Source: Geosiphon pyriformis
Lineage: Eukaryota; Glomeromycota; Glomeromycetes; Archaeosporales; Geosiphonaceae
Assembly: GCA_016748015.1 (NCBI GenBank)
Contig: JAAOMT010000226.1
Location: forward strand, 1,160,604 to 1,224,603
Direction of reading: 5' to 3'
Length of the DNA stretch: 64,000 nucleotides
Position numbers and translations under genes: made by a program. A model generated the notes under the pieces. It saw only the letters and a program-made list of their open reading frames with translations. It did no database searches and was not told the origin of the DNA. Of this stretch, positions 20,820 to 31,439 are shown in pieces; within the stretch, counting starts at the first letter, position 1, and the number at the start of each line of letters is the position of its first letter.

Positions 20820-21751
20820 TTCTTATCATTAATAAGCATATATTATCATTTCAAATTATCACTTATTACATTAGCAAAAATGTCCAAAATTATCATTTAA
20901 TTAATAACCCAAATTGTACACAACACAAATATAACCTAATTGTGATGATCAATCATGCAATACCTCAAACTATGTAACATTTAAAAGTTCGCTGAAATTT
21001 ATAAAAATTCGCCGAAATAATTGATAATTTACCAAAATATCTAATAGTTCGCAGAAATAACTTGTAGTTCACTGAAATGTATCTTTAGTTCAGCAAAATT
21101 GTAGAAAATAGCAAAGTTCAAGTTCATAGAATAGTGTTACAACAAGTTGTATAAAAAGAAGAACTTCTTTCTTCGAGAAAATGTATCTTACTTTAGATTT
21201 ATTACTTAGAACCATTCCTACACACACAAAAAGAAATAAATATCAAATAATTCGAAAAACCAAATTCTTTAATTATTGCACTTGGAAAATCCTCAAAACC
21301 CAACTAAAGTTTTGAAATTGATTAGCTACCAATTTCAATAATTTGTTAGTGACTCCAAGCCTGGATTGAAAACGTTTCCCTTGACAGAATTTTATTTCTT
21401 TTACATCTTTTTATTTTTTTTCTTTTATTTTTCTTACTATAATCATTAGGGTAGCCTACAGACAAGATTTCTGTAGAAGAGTTGACTTTCACAGCAAAGT
21501 AACTATATATTTTAGTAAGCTTCCAGACAAGCAATTCCTGGGAAAGAGTTGACATTTACTACAATGTAGCTACATAAAGTAACTGGCATGGAATTGGCCA
21601 TTCCACTTATAAGCCCAGCAATTCAAATTATAAGAGATAATTTGAAGATAAATTCAGTTACTAGAGGTTCAACCACATCCAGAAAACGTGAATTCACAGC
21701 AAACAAGCATTGACAACATTTAAAAAAAGAGACCAAAAACCTCCAGTAACA
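20770..21751 (+). repeat. 3' LTR of element C
   Basis: 982 bp, same length and ends as the 5' LTR. It differs by a few dozen substitutions concentrated in U3, seen as C/T and G/A changes. Examples at CpG: 12247-12248 CG against 21073-21074 TG; 12268-12269 CG against 21094-21095 CA; 12348-12349 TA against 21174-21175 CG. Confidence 0.95.
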
Positions 21752-21755
21752 CTGT
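21752..21755. repeat. Target-site duplication of C, right copy (CTGT)
   Basis: Follows the last LTR base; CTGT against CTGC at 11940-11943. Confidence 0.65.
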
Positions 21756-22500
21756 CCATGCATCATTAAATGCTTTGAAAGACCAAAATGAGTTGAAAAA
21801 TGGGATAATGAGCCATGCTTGACTTGTGGTGAAACTTTTCTTGATGAAAAAATGTGGAATAACATTTCTGGGAGAGAAAGAACATGTAACAAATCATGTT
21901 AGTACATGATTCTTATAAGTAACTGGGTAAAAAAAAATGCCCATAGATGCTGTCTGAAAACAAGCAGTCAAACACTTGAATGGATGTCCACATAATGATG
22001 ACAAAATTTGGCAAATGGCTCTTGCCAAAATCAAAGGAGCATTACCAGAAGAAATAAAGATGATCAAAAATAATCCTCCCAAGTCCATTAAACTTGACTA
22101 AGACCCAGAGCCAGTCATAAATCTCCTGGATCCAGAACAATTCTATGAACACTACCAGGAATTAACACCCACTAGAGAGGAACAAGAGCAATGGTTGGAA
22201 GAAATAAATACAAAACTATGTGACTTTCAATATTGTAATGAGTGTGATCTCATTTACAATTTACCAATCTGCATGATCTACACAATCCCAAATGAGAAAG
22301 AACCAATCAGCAGCTGCACATCAAAATTGGAATCAACTTTCAATCTTGATTCAAACTCCAACAATAATGACAATGAAAACAATGATTCCAGTTCTGTTCA
22401 ATATGACAATAAAAAATATAGTAATTCAGACTCCGATTTAAATTCCGAAAAATACATCACACTCCCTGATCTCACCAAGGAACAAGAACTTAAATAATTC
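21756..22500 (+). pseudogene. Cysteine-rich domain of B (downstream half) and acidic linker
   Basis: Continues the domain cut at 11943. KWDNEPCLTCGE and CNKSC match SCLTCGD and CNQTC of C. A frameshift near 21900 breaks it. From 22195 the frame is open for 100 codons: LCDFQYCNECDLIYNLP (last Cys cluster; one CxxC of the cluster seems deleted relative to C), then a Ser/Asn/Asp-rich acidic linker of about 60 residues (DSNSNNNDNENND), ending LPDLTKEQELK before TAA. The linker leads into dUTPase. Confidence 0.7.
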
Positions 22501-23293
22501 AATGATAATAATGAAGATATTATGCCAGAACTCGTGCATGATACTAATGCAAAGTTTGATCTGAGATATCCAAAAAAAGATCTCATCAAATTAAAACCCC
22601 ATTTACGCACCTGCATTGATCTTAAAATAGCACTAGAAATTCCAGCAACAACAATGGTTCAGTTAGCATCTAGAAGTAGCTTAGCCAAAAAGGGAATCAA
22701 ACATCAGAGGAGGAATAATTAATACAGGATACATAGAAAATATTATTGCTATGCTATAAAATAACTTGGAAAAAGCATATACTATAGATCTAAACAAAAA
22801 GATAATACAAGCAATATTTTTACTTTTGGTAAAAATAGCTCAATTAGTATTAGTGAAAAACAGGGAAGAATTAAAGATCATAGCTAGAGGGATATAAGGA
22901 TTCAGATCTACAGATAGAATAGATATACAGGTTAATATGGCAGAGGAAAAAATTATTAACAAGGAAGAAATTATCTCCACTCATTAACAAATTTCTATTC
23001 CATCATATGACTAGTATATGGTAGTCATAGAGAGAAAAATAAGGGATCAGGTTCAAATTTTTAAGGCAAAAGCAACACTTTGTGAATCAGGAGAGATTAG
23101 ATTAGTCAATCTACACATACCAGCTAAGAACCACAGTCACATCAAAATTCCCATTTACAACAATATGGGAAACATTATCAAGATACTGGAAGGAACCACC
23201 ATTAGATACTTGACTATTGAAATTGAAGAACAACCACCAAACCTTATTCCAGACTTTCCACAATTGTGTGGATATGTGAATATCACATCATAA
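22501..23293 (+). pseudogene. dUTPase and post-dUTPase relic of element B
   Basis: Motif 1 is decayed (NAKFDLRY for DAGYDLRY). Motif 2 is good (QLASRSSLAKKGI). A one-base shift follows near 22700, then motif 3 remains (RGGIINTGYIENI), with the catalytic Asp replaced by Asn, and motif 5 (GFRSTDR for GFGSTGR). From 23018 the frame is open again for 91 codons: LHIPAKNHSHIKIPIYNN and EGTTIRYLTIEIEEQ, the beta-rich segment also present in C and F. Not a functional dUTPase. Confidence 0.85.
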
Positions 23294-23380
23294 ACAATAT
23301 ATAAACGAGAAAAATGTTATCTGCTCCAACCAGAACAATTGGAACAAATAAACTTGGAAAACTTAAACCCACTTTAATAG

Positions 23381-24247
23381 ATGCAACTCAAGATGTTACT
23401 CAACAATTTCAATGACATTTTCGCCAGCAAAAATGAATTTGGCAGAACTGATATTATTCAACACCAAATCAAGACTGGAGATACAATGCCAATTAAGCAG
23501 AGAGCATACAAAATACCACCAGCTAGCCATGAGATCATTCATCAAGAAATCAATCAAATGCTTAACAACAGACTAATTCAGCCATTAATAAGTCTATGGT
23601 CATCACCAGTGGTACTAGTTTATAAGAAGAATGGAAAAATCCACTTTTGTGTAAATTACTGAAAACTAAATAGAGTAACAAAAGGAGACAGTTACCCAAC
23701 TCCAAAGATCCAAGAACTTTTTGATGCTTTTGAAAGAAAGAAATGGTTCTCAACTTTAGACTTAAACAGTAGTTACTGGCAAGTAGCCATGAAACCAGAA
23801 GACAAAGAGAAAACGGCTTTTACAACTCAAAAAAAAAACTTTGAATTTGAAGTAATGCTATTTGGCTTAATGAATGCTCCAGTCATTTTTCAGTGACTTA
23901 TGGAAATTGTTTATACTGGGCTACTATGGAAATCAGTAGTCATATACTTGGATAACACCAATATGTTCTCGAAAACATCTGATAATTATTTATATCATCT
24001 CCAACAAATGTTTAAAAGACTAAGAAGAGCTGGATTAAAGCTAAATACAACCAAATGCTTCTTTAGAAAAACAAAACTCAAGTTTTTGGAACATGTAGTA
24101 AGCAAAGATGATATCAAAACAGATCCAGATAAAATTGCAATAGTAAAGAACTTTTCAGTACCAACCAACTTGACAGAACTAAAAGCATTTTTGGGATTTA
24201 CAGGCTACTATTGCTGCTTTATTAAAGACTTCTTGAAATTAGCTTAG
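23381..24247 (+). pseudogene. Reverse transcriptase relic of element B
   Basis: NRLIQPLISLWSSPVVLV, IHFCVNY (stop follows, Arg expected), FSTLDLNSSYWQVAM, TAFTTQ, MLFGLMNAPVIFQ (stop follows) and VVIYLDNTNMF. The catalytic pair is YLDN (23945-23956), the second Asp changed by G to A, so the enzyme is dead. Then RRAGLKLNTTKCFF and ELKAFLGFTGYY. The frame is continuous apart from TGA stops near 23661 and 23896. Confidence 0.9.
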
Positions 24248-24740
24248 CCACTCCATTATTTACAAACCAAGAATGTGAAGTACGAATGGACAGAAGCCCA
24301 ACAAGAAGCTTTCAACATATTAAGAAAAAAGCTTTTACAAGCTCTAGTATTAATGTATCCAGATCACAACAAACTATTCATCATTATTACTGATACATTA
24401 GACCAAGCCTTAGGAGCAGTACTATTACAAAGAGGACCAAACAAAAGAGAGCATCCAGTAGTTTATGCCAGTAGAAGCTTAAGTTCAATTAAAAAGAACT
24501 ATGGAACTCCAGCACTGGAACACTTAGCTATCTATTGGGCTGTCATCAAATGGAAAGAATATTTGAGTCAAAAGTTTGACATATACACTAATCACAAAGG
24601 ATTGACTTTAATTTAGAAACAAAAATTTGGAGATGATTGCCATGCCAGATGGAAAATAGAACTTTTATTATTTAATTATACAGTACATTATAAAAAAGGA
24701 AAAGACAATAGAAATGCTGATGGTTTGTTGTGAATGAAAC
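24248..24740 (+). pseudogene. RNase H relic of element B
   Basis: Open for 113 codons from 24275. VKYEWTEAQQEAFNILRKKL, then FIIITDTLDQALGAVLLQ (first Asp), HPVVYASRSLSSIKKNYG, ALEHLAIYWAVIKWKEYL, YTNHKGL (second Asp replaced by Asn). TAG at 24614 and TGA at 24731 interrupt. Ends at NADGLL. Confidence 0.85.
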
Positions 24741-24769
24741 AGATCTAAAAACATTTCAACCCAAAAATA

Positions 24770-26030
24770 TAACAAAAGATAAATATACAAAAATACTAAC
24801 AACTCCAATATTATATAAATATCCAATTGTTCAAGAAAAAATTATTTCAAAAGGAACAAAACAACATCAAACAACAATCAAAATATTTTATCAATTACCA
24901 AAATATACTTTACCAGAAAAACAAAAAAAATCCAGATCAACCAACCAGAATAATCACAGAACCAGAGAAAGAAACAATATTGTTCAATATGCATTCGGAT
25001 CCAACAACAGGACATTTTAATAAAGAAGCAATCATAGAAAAAACTAGAAAAAGATACTATTGGCTATCAATATATCCAGACATTATCCAATATGTTTAAA
25101 ATTGTAATGCTTGTCAAAAAAGAGGAGGAACAAAACCCAGTGAATTATTGAGACCAATTAAAGTAGGACAACCATTCAATTGTATTGGAATTGACTTAGT
25201 TGGACCATTAACAATTACCAGTAAAGGCAATAGATATATTGTAGTAGCTATGGACTATCTCACCAAATGGCCAGAAGCAAAAACCATTCAAAGAGTAGAT
25301 GCAGAATTCATTGCCGAATTCATTCATCAAGATTTGATCTGTCAACATAGATGTTTAAAAAAATTGTTATCTGATCAAGGAACTTACTTTGTGAATAGAA
25401 CATTTACAGAATTGAGTCAAAGATTTGGGATAAAAAGACCATTATTATTATCATACCATTTACAAACAAATGAATTAGTTGAAAGATTTAACAGAACATT
25501 GTGTGAAGCAATCACCAAGATCAGTTAAGAAAACCAGGACAAATAGGATTTGTTTATATCATCAGTATTATTTGCTTATTGAACAATAAAGCAAAACACT
25601 ATACAAACAACACTATTTAAATTAGTATACAGTAGAACAGCAATATTACCAATGGAAATAGAAGTTAACACTTATCCAACAGAACCAATAACTGAAGACA
25701 ATTTGCAGGAAACATTGCTAAAAAAAACATATGACTTGATGGAAACACTAGAAAACAAACAATGAAAAGCAGCTGATAACATTCAAAAGTCACAAGAAAA
25801 ACAAAAAAACAATATAATAACAAATTACCAGATAAACCAGTTGAATTCAAAATTGGGGACAAAGTACTTCTATATTATACTAAAACAAAAAAACAATGGA
25901 ATAGAAAATTTGACCCCAAATAGAATGGATCATTTCACATAGAAGAAATTCTTAGAAATGGAGCTTATAAATTAAAATGAGACAACAAAATCTTAGCCAA
26001 AGCAGCACATAGTGATTGACTGAAATCATA
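24770..26030 (+). pseudogene. Integrase relic of element B
   Basis: HHCC domain NMHSDPTTGHFN (about 24990-25020) and NCNACQKRGG. Core 25148-25528: GIDLVGPL, KKLLSDQGTYFV, NELVERFNRTLCEA, so the D,D,E residues are present. After TAA at 25526 the C-terminal part is frameshifted and decays; the GPY/F-like region is barely readable. Downstream of about 26040 B rejoins only the last bases before the purine tract, so the region holding ORF3 in C and F is deleted. Confidence 0.88.
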
Positions 26031-26113
26031 TCATCATAATTCTTGAAAAAAGAAGTTCAAGAAATACTCAACAATAGAAAAATAAAATTAGGAGATCTTA
26101 ACAGGGCTCAATA

Positions 26114-26130
26114 TTAAAAAGAGAAAATAA
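26114..26130 (+). promoter_or_regulatory. Polypurine tract of element B
   Basis: AAAAAGAGAAAATAA next to the 3' LTR start at 26131. Confidence 0.6.
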
Positions 26131-26964
26131 TGTTACTTATAGAATATAGAAAATATATATTAGCATAAATTAGCCAATCAGAGATAGCCATAGTAAATGT
26201 GAAATTTCAGGATTCTTCTCATGAGGAATTGCAGGATTCCAGAAATTTCAGGATTCTCATACAAAAAATTGCAGGATTTCTCTCAAGAGGAATTGCAAGA
26301 TTCCAGAAATTCCAGGATTTCTGGTGTGAAAAATTGAGGAATTGAAGAATCTTAATTATGTATATATAGCAGTAGTGCTAAAGGTAGAAAAGACAGAATC
26401 TTTTAGCTAGAGACCTCTTAGTTTAGATCTGATCTAAACAACCTTTTATTCACAAATATTAATAAATAATTATTCACTATCTCAATCCACTCTTCACTAT
26501 CAATACTTCATGTTGATAGTAATTGATACTTAACCACACTGAAACAATAACTCTTGATCATGGCTATTGATAGAATACTAACTTGCAATTGCTGTTGTTT
26601 ATTTTCTTTATTTTCTGTTATTTTTTTTTATTTTTTTTGTATTTCTTTTTGGTTAACTAATTAATTAAAAATTAAAGCACTGAGTTACAGATGTTATAAG
26701 GACTAGTAAAATACCTGTGAAACAAGAGTGGAACACTCATAGATTTGAGGATAGCTTACCAGAAGAATTACCAGCCACCATGCTGAGAAAGAAATTCGAC
26801 AGAATTACGATTCCAGGAGGCTACTAAAACAACTATTAAAATCTCTGTCTATTATACAAAGAACTTTACACCAAAATTTTCAGATATCAACACCAGAATA
26901 CCAATCAAGCACCAAGTTACAGATTTGTTATTTGCTTTGAGACCCCAAATAATCATCTGTAACA
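26131..26964 (+). repeat. 3' LTR of element B
   Basis: 834 bp, TGTTACTTAT...ATCTGTAACA. Same plan as the 5' copy; the middle 40-bp U3 unit has lost about 30 bp. Followed by ATGT (26965-26968). Confidence 0.92.
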
Positions 26965-28700
26965 ATGTTCAAAAATTTTTTAACAAATTTACAGTAGTAT
27001 TCAATTAGTTTTAGAAATTCTCTTAGTTCTCATAAATTGGTTAAAATTGGGAAGTTTTTGACTTTTTTTACTTTGTTTGGATCTGGTTTTACTCTATTAT
27101 TCCCTATTATATTGTTATTCAGAAAAATTTAAAAATTTCATAGAAATATAAATTAGCCAATTAAAAATAAACATAGTAAAAAAAGAATTACAAAATTCCA
27201 GGAATTCCAGAATTTCTGGCTAGAAGAATTGAAAAAATCTAAAAAATCTTATATAATATTAATTATATATATATAGTAAGGGTATTAAAAGCAGAAAAAA
27301 CAGAATTCAGTTCAAAATCAATATCTACAACTATTAATTATTCCATATCTCTTTTTTTGAAAGTAGTTTTTTACAACTTGAAATGAAATTAATTTATATA
27401 TCAATAAAATATCAATTCTTACTTAAATTTATATTACTATTGCTGGACTACAAAATATTAATCACTTTTACTTTATCAGCATTTTATGTTAATAGAATCT
27501 AATACTTAATCATATTGAATCAATAATTCTTGATCATAACTATTGACAGAATATTAATTTTTTATTTTTTTTGCTTTGTTTCTTTGTTGTTTACTAATTG
27601 ATTAAAAAAATTAAGTATTGAGTTATTAATGTCAAAAATAGCCTGGTAAAAGATTCATGAAACAAGAATAGAAATTTAAAGATAGTTTACCAAAAGAATA
27701 TAACTGTCAAAATAAACTGGCCATTATGCTAAAGAAAAAAATTTATGGAATAAACTTTTGAAAAAGTACTGAAACAACTATTGAATTTTTGTCTATTATA
27801 CAAAAAACTCGACCAAAATCTTCAGATTACCAAAATTTTTAGATATTATTAATATTATCCAGCTATTAAACACCAAGTTACAAGTTTGTTAATTATACTA
27901 ATACCCAATTAATTACTTATAACAATATGTTCTAAAAATTTTTGTTTAGTCTTTCCAAAAAAACATTTTTTTGGGTTAAGCTTTAGTTTGGCACTTTGTA
28001 AACAATTAAAAACTTGTCAGAATTAAAGCAAATAGTCATTAAATGTTTTAAAAAATACATTGGTATTATTTAAATATATTACAATTAATTTCCAAAAAAA
28101 TTATATATATATAACATTTATAAAATATTGGAAGATAGCTGGAGTATTATAGAGTTCAAAAAACATTATATTAAATTTAAAATTTCTGTTTTGTATAATA
28201 AATACTGTTTTTTTTGTTTTTAAAGTTCATTTTAACTTGCCAATATCTACTGGTTAAGTTTAAAAAAGAGAATTATTTCTTATTTCCTAGGTTATTTAAA
28301 ATTTTTTGAATAAAAGAGGTCAAATAGTTATTTTTTTGAATGATATTATTGAATTTTTAATAGTTTATATAGAACTGTATTTTCCCATTTTTTTTAATAA
28401 CCAATATTATTGGAAAAAACCAAAAGCTTAATAATTTTTTGATCAATTTATTCTCTAATATCTATTGTACTTCCTGTTTAATTAGGTTGTTGTTCATTAA
28501 GATTACTTAGTAGATTTATTGTTTAATAAGTCTGGTATCTTTCATGTTAATCTAATGTTTTATAATATTAGTGTATTTAAATTCATTTTTACTAGCAAAG
28601 ATATCAACATATTAATTCAAAAAAACTTTAAATTGCATTTGTTATAGTATATTTAAGTTTTTCAAGTTTAATTTGGTAATTTTTTCTAGTGTAAACAGAT
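26965..28700 (-). pseudogene. Reverse transcriptase relic of element D (interrupted by solo LTR E)
   Basis: Minus-strand RT. Reading from 28700 down: FLNLTSRYWQVKM (28228-28268, the GYWQV block), WKLIVIYLNNTNVF with YLNN at 28065-28076 (YLDD in C), KLKLNPKKCFFGKTKQKFLEH to 27925. After solo LTR E (27113-27924) and one ATAT are removed it continues IIGNNRVKPDP, KVKKVKNFPILTNL, YYCKFVKKFLNI to 26965, where B breaks it. Both catalytic Asp are Asn, and there are several stops. Confidence 0.85.
27113..27924 (+). repeat. Solo LTR E (B-related family) inside D
   Basis: 812 bp, TGTTATTCAG...ACTTATAACA, with one or two decayed GGAATTCC units, a TATATATATAG box near 27270 and the R/U5 plan of B. Flanked by ATAT on both sides (27109-27112 and 27925-27928). 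No internal sequence, so it formed by LTR-LTR recombination. Removing it with one ATAT restores the RT frame of D. Confidence 0.88.
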
Positions 28701-30550
28701 AGCTTTCTGTTAGCAGATTCTATATTTGTAAAGTAATATCATAAAATAAAAACAAGTATATAAAGTCTAATATAAGCTAAAGTTTTTTAGAATTCTAAAT
28801 ATTAAAAAAAATGGAACCAATAAAAGTTCTTTTAAGAATCTCAATAATATCTTTAATAGGATTGTAAATAGAGATTTTGAAGTATTTATGAGCTTTGATA
28901 AATATATATAAGTTAACAACATCAATTAAAAAACAAATTTTTGGGTTAGCTTCGAATAATAAAACTTAATTGTGAATTTTTCAATTCATTTTTAAAATAT
29001 ATTATTAATATATGGAAATAGAGATAACTGTATTAGTGTAAATAAGTTCTATCTTGTTATTATTGTTTTTTATAAAATTAAATAGTATGTTTTCTTTTCT
29101 ACTTGATCTAAACTCTTTAATTTTTTTAGCAATAAAACCTAATTTTTTATACATAATAATTAGAGTTAATTGTAATATTTTTATAAAGGACAGAAAAATA
29201 ATTTAGGCAATTTTTTTTTGTGTTTCAATCATATAGAATTTATTAGAATTGTTTTGTAATATTACAATAATATTTTTTATGTATTTAGCATCAATAATTT
29301 TTTCTTTTATGTTGATTTTTTTCTTTGCAAGACTAAATTGGAATGTAATCTGGACTATAGTATTAATAAAAAAAGCTATTTTGAAATTTATTTTTACAAA
29401 GAAATAAAGTACTATAACTATAAAAAATTGTTTGGAGTATTTTAAATTAATTTTAACATTATTTTTATGTGCTTTTTCAGGACATATTTTTTTATTATTG
29501 ACACTATATTATTTTAGCTCTAACTTTTTGAAAAAATCAAAATAGATAAGTTACTGTTCTATTTTGATAGCCTTATTTGGCTCTTGAAATAACAAATTCT
29601 TAATTGTAAACTTGTATTCTTCTTTAAGTTTTGGTAGTTCAATAATAGAATATAGTGTTTTTAAAGGTAAATTAAACAAGAGATTATACCTGTTGCAATA
29701 CTAAAAATAAAAAAAAATTAAGCAATAATTGCATAGTTTTGTATTAAAATTTGCTAGTTTCTGTTTCTGTTTTTTAAATAAAGACAAATTTTTGATACTG
29801 GTCTTAGAATGTCTTGGAGTTATTAATAAATAACTTATTTATTTTTTTAATAGTTACTAAGACATTTTTTATAACATGTATTTTCTTAATTATAGTGTCT
29901 TTTCATTTTGCTGTGACTATGTTCTAAATTTTTTTTTTATCATAGAGATATAAATTCAGTTAGTTTATTGTTCAACTATAGACTATGGTAAACAAAATTT
30001 TTTTTTAGGTTTAATTATTAATTAGAATAGTATACTAACAGGATTTGTAATATAATTTTTTTCTGTTAGAAATATTATTCTATAATTCTTTATTTAGTAA
30101 GATTTTATTACATACAAGACATAATATATTGTCTTATTTGTTTTGTTATTTTGGTTATTTAAATTATTCTAATAAACAAGATTAGCAATAATATTTGATA
30201 ACAGTTGACCATATTTTATTATCTCTAATACAGATGTTTATTAAAGATAACTTTTTTCTACAATTAATACAAATTAATTTCAAGAGTTGATATAGTTGAT
30301 TTTTTTAATTTAAAATTAAGTAAATTGAAAATAATATCTGAGATTTTTTATCAGCTCTTTTTTTATCTTTTTTTTGCCATATAAGAGATAGTAGTAGCTC
30401 TGTTAGAAATTGTTAACTCAAAAAACTTAATAAGTTTCCAAAATTGGCTGAAAAATAAGTTTTTCGAATTTGATTAGAGATTGTTCTGAAACTACTGTTT
30501 TGAAGTATCCACATGTAGTGAATACTTTAGTATATTGTTCATTAAAAATG
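28701..30550 (-). pseudogene. dUTPase and cysteine-rich region relic of element D
   Basis: Lies between the RT and protease relics. Around 29060-29160 the minus strand reads IAKKIKEFRSSRKENILFNF, aligning with dUTPase motif 5 and its tail in B (IARGI.GFRSTDRIDIQVN). The remainder is too decayed for me to place motifs 1-4 or the Cys pairs. Confidence 0.5.
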
Positions 30551-31000
30551 ATTTGGAGTTTTTATGTATTCTAGTCTAATATAGCATAGGCTTTGGATAG
30601 CCAATTATTTCTAACTAGGGCTTAGTACTAAATGGCTTTTATGATAAGTACTTAATTAAGATGTTGATTCTATGAATTTTAAAAAAAAAGTTGTTAATCT
30701 TTCCTATTAATGTTTTGATATTTTTATTTATGGTAATTATTTTAGTAATAACTGTACAATTTATTTGATAGCTTAGTTAATTCATAAATTGTCTTATAAT
30801 TATGCTGTTTACAGATTCACTATTAAGTATTAATTTAATATTTATTTGTCCTACTCTGATATTAGTATATATTGTTATAATTGGCTTATCTTAATTAATG
30901 ATAGTTTCACTAAAAAAGTCAGTTGTGTTCAAACTGTCAATGTCAAATAAAAATATAGTGATCAAAGTATTATTTTTAGTAATTATGGTAGAAAAAATTG
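30551..31000 (-). pseudogene. Aspartic protease relic of element D
   Basis: Minus strand gives QINIKLILNSESVNSI (about 30803-30855), which aligns with HLILDSRSAGSI of C; the catalytic Asp is Asn and the third position is Glu. At 30585-30650 it reads ALVRNNWLSKAYA, aligning with ALVGNDWLQKANA. Each change from the other copies can be a single transition. Confidence 0.7.
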
Positions 31001-31439
31001 TTTTAAAAATTTAATTAGTGTTTTAAAAAGAAGGATTGGTAATTGTGACTATATTTTTTTTTTAAAAAATATAACATTACCAAAATTCAAAGTCTTTATA
31101 AGACCAAGATATAAGACTTAGTTTGAATATTTAATTTGTACTGCTCAGAGTAATATGTTACTATAAAATACTGGTTTGAATGTTCTGCTAATAGATTGTA
31201 TTTGATTTTCACTGGTATTTTACTATTTTTAATTATAGTCAATGGCTTGGAATTTGGAGTTGTTATATATTAAAGCTTAATACTGAAGTATTGTCTGTGC
31301 TATTGCTTGTAAAGATTAATAATAAGTCGAAAATTGTTGAAGTAAATATTATAGTTGTGAATATTATGGTAAAAAATATTGAAATCTTATAGTTTAAAAA
31401 TATTTTAGTTGTAGTTAATATTAATTTTTTCAGTTTTGA

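Larger units (their letters stand above)
11944..21751 (+). mobile_element. Ty3/gypsy retrotransposon C, full length, nested in B
   Basis: 9.8-kb plus-strand element with two 982-bp LTRs (TGTTACC...GTAACA). Order: gag, protease, cysteine-rich domain, dUTPase, RT, RNase H, integrase, third ORF. It is the best-preserved element here: YLDD of RT and the D,D,E triad of integrase are intact and long frames survive. It is disabled by scattered in-frame stops, mostly TGA or TAG, plus a few frameshifts and a gag deletion. It sits within the cysteine-rich domain of B, so it inserted last. Confidence 0.95.
7844..26964 (+). mobile_element. Ty3/gypsy retrotransposon B with dUTPase, host of nested element C
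   Basis: Full-length plus-strand element, about 9.3 kb once C (11944-21751) is subtracted. Order: 5' LTR 7844-8710, primer site, gag, protease, cysteine-rich domain (split by C), dUTPase, RT, RNase H, integrase, purine tract, 3' LTR 26131-26964. LTR ends are TGTTAC...GTAACA; perfect ATGT flanks. All ORFs carry stops. The catalytic RT motif is YLDN instead of YLDD, so the copy is dead. It lacks most of the third ORF found in C and F. Confidence 0.92.
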
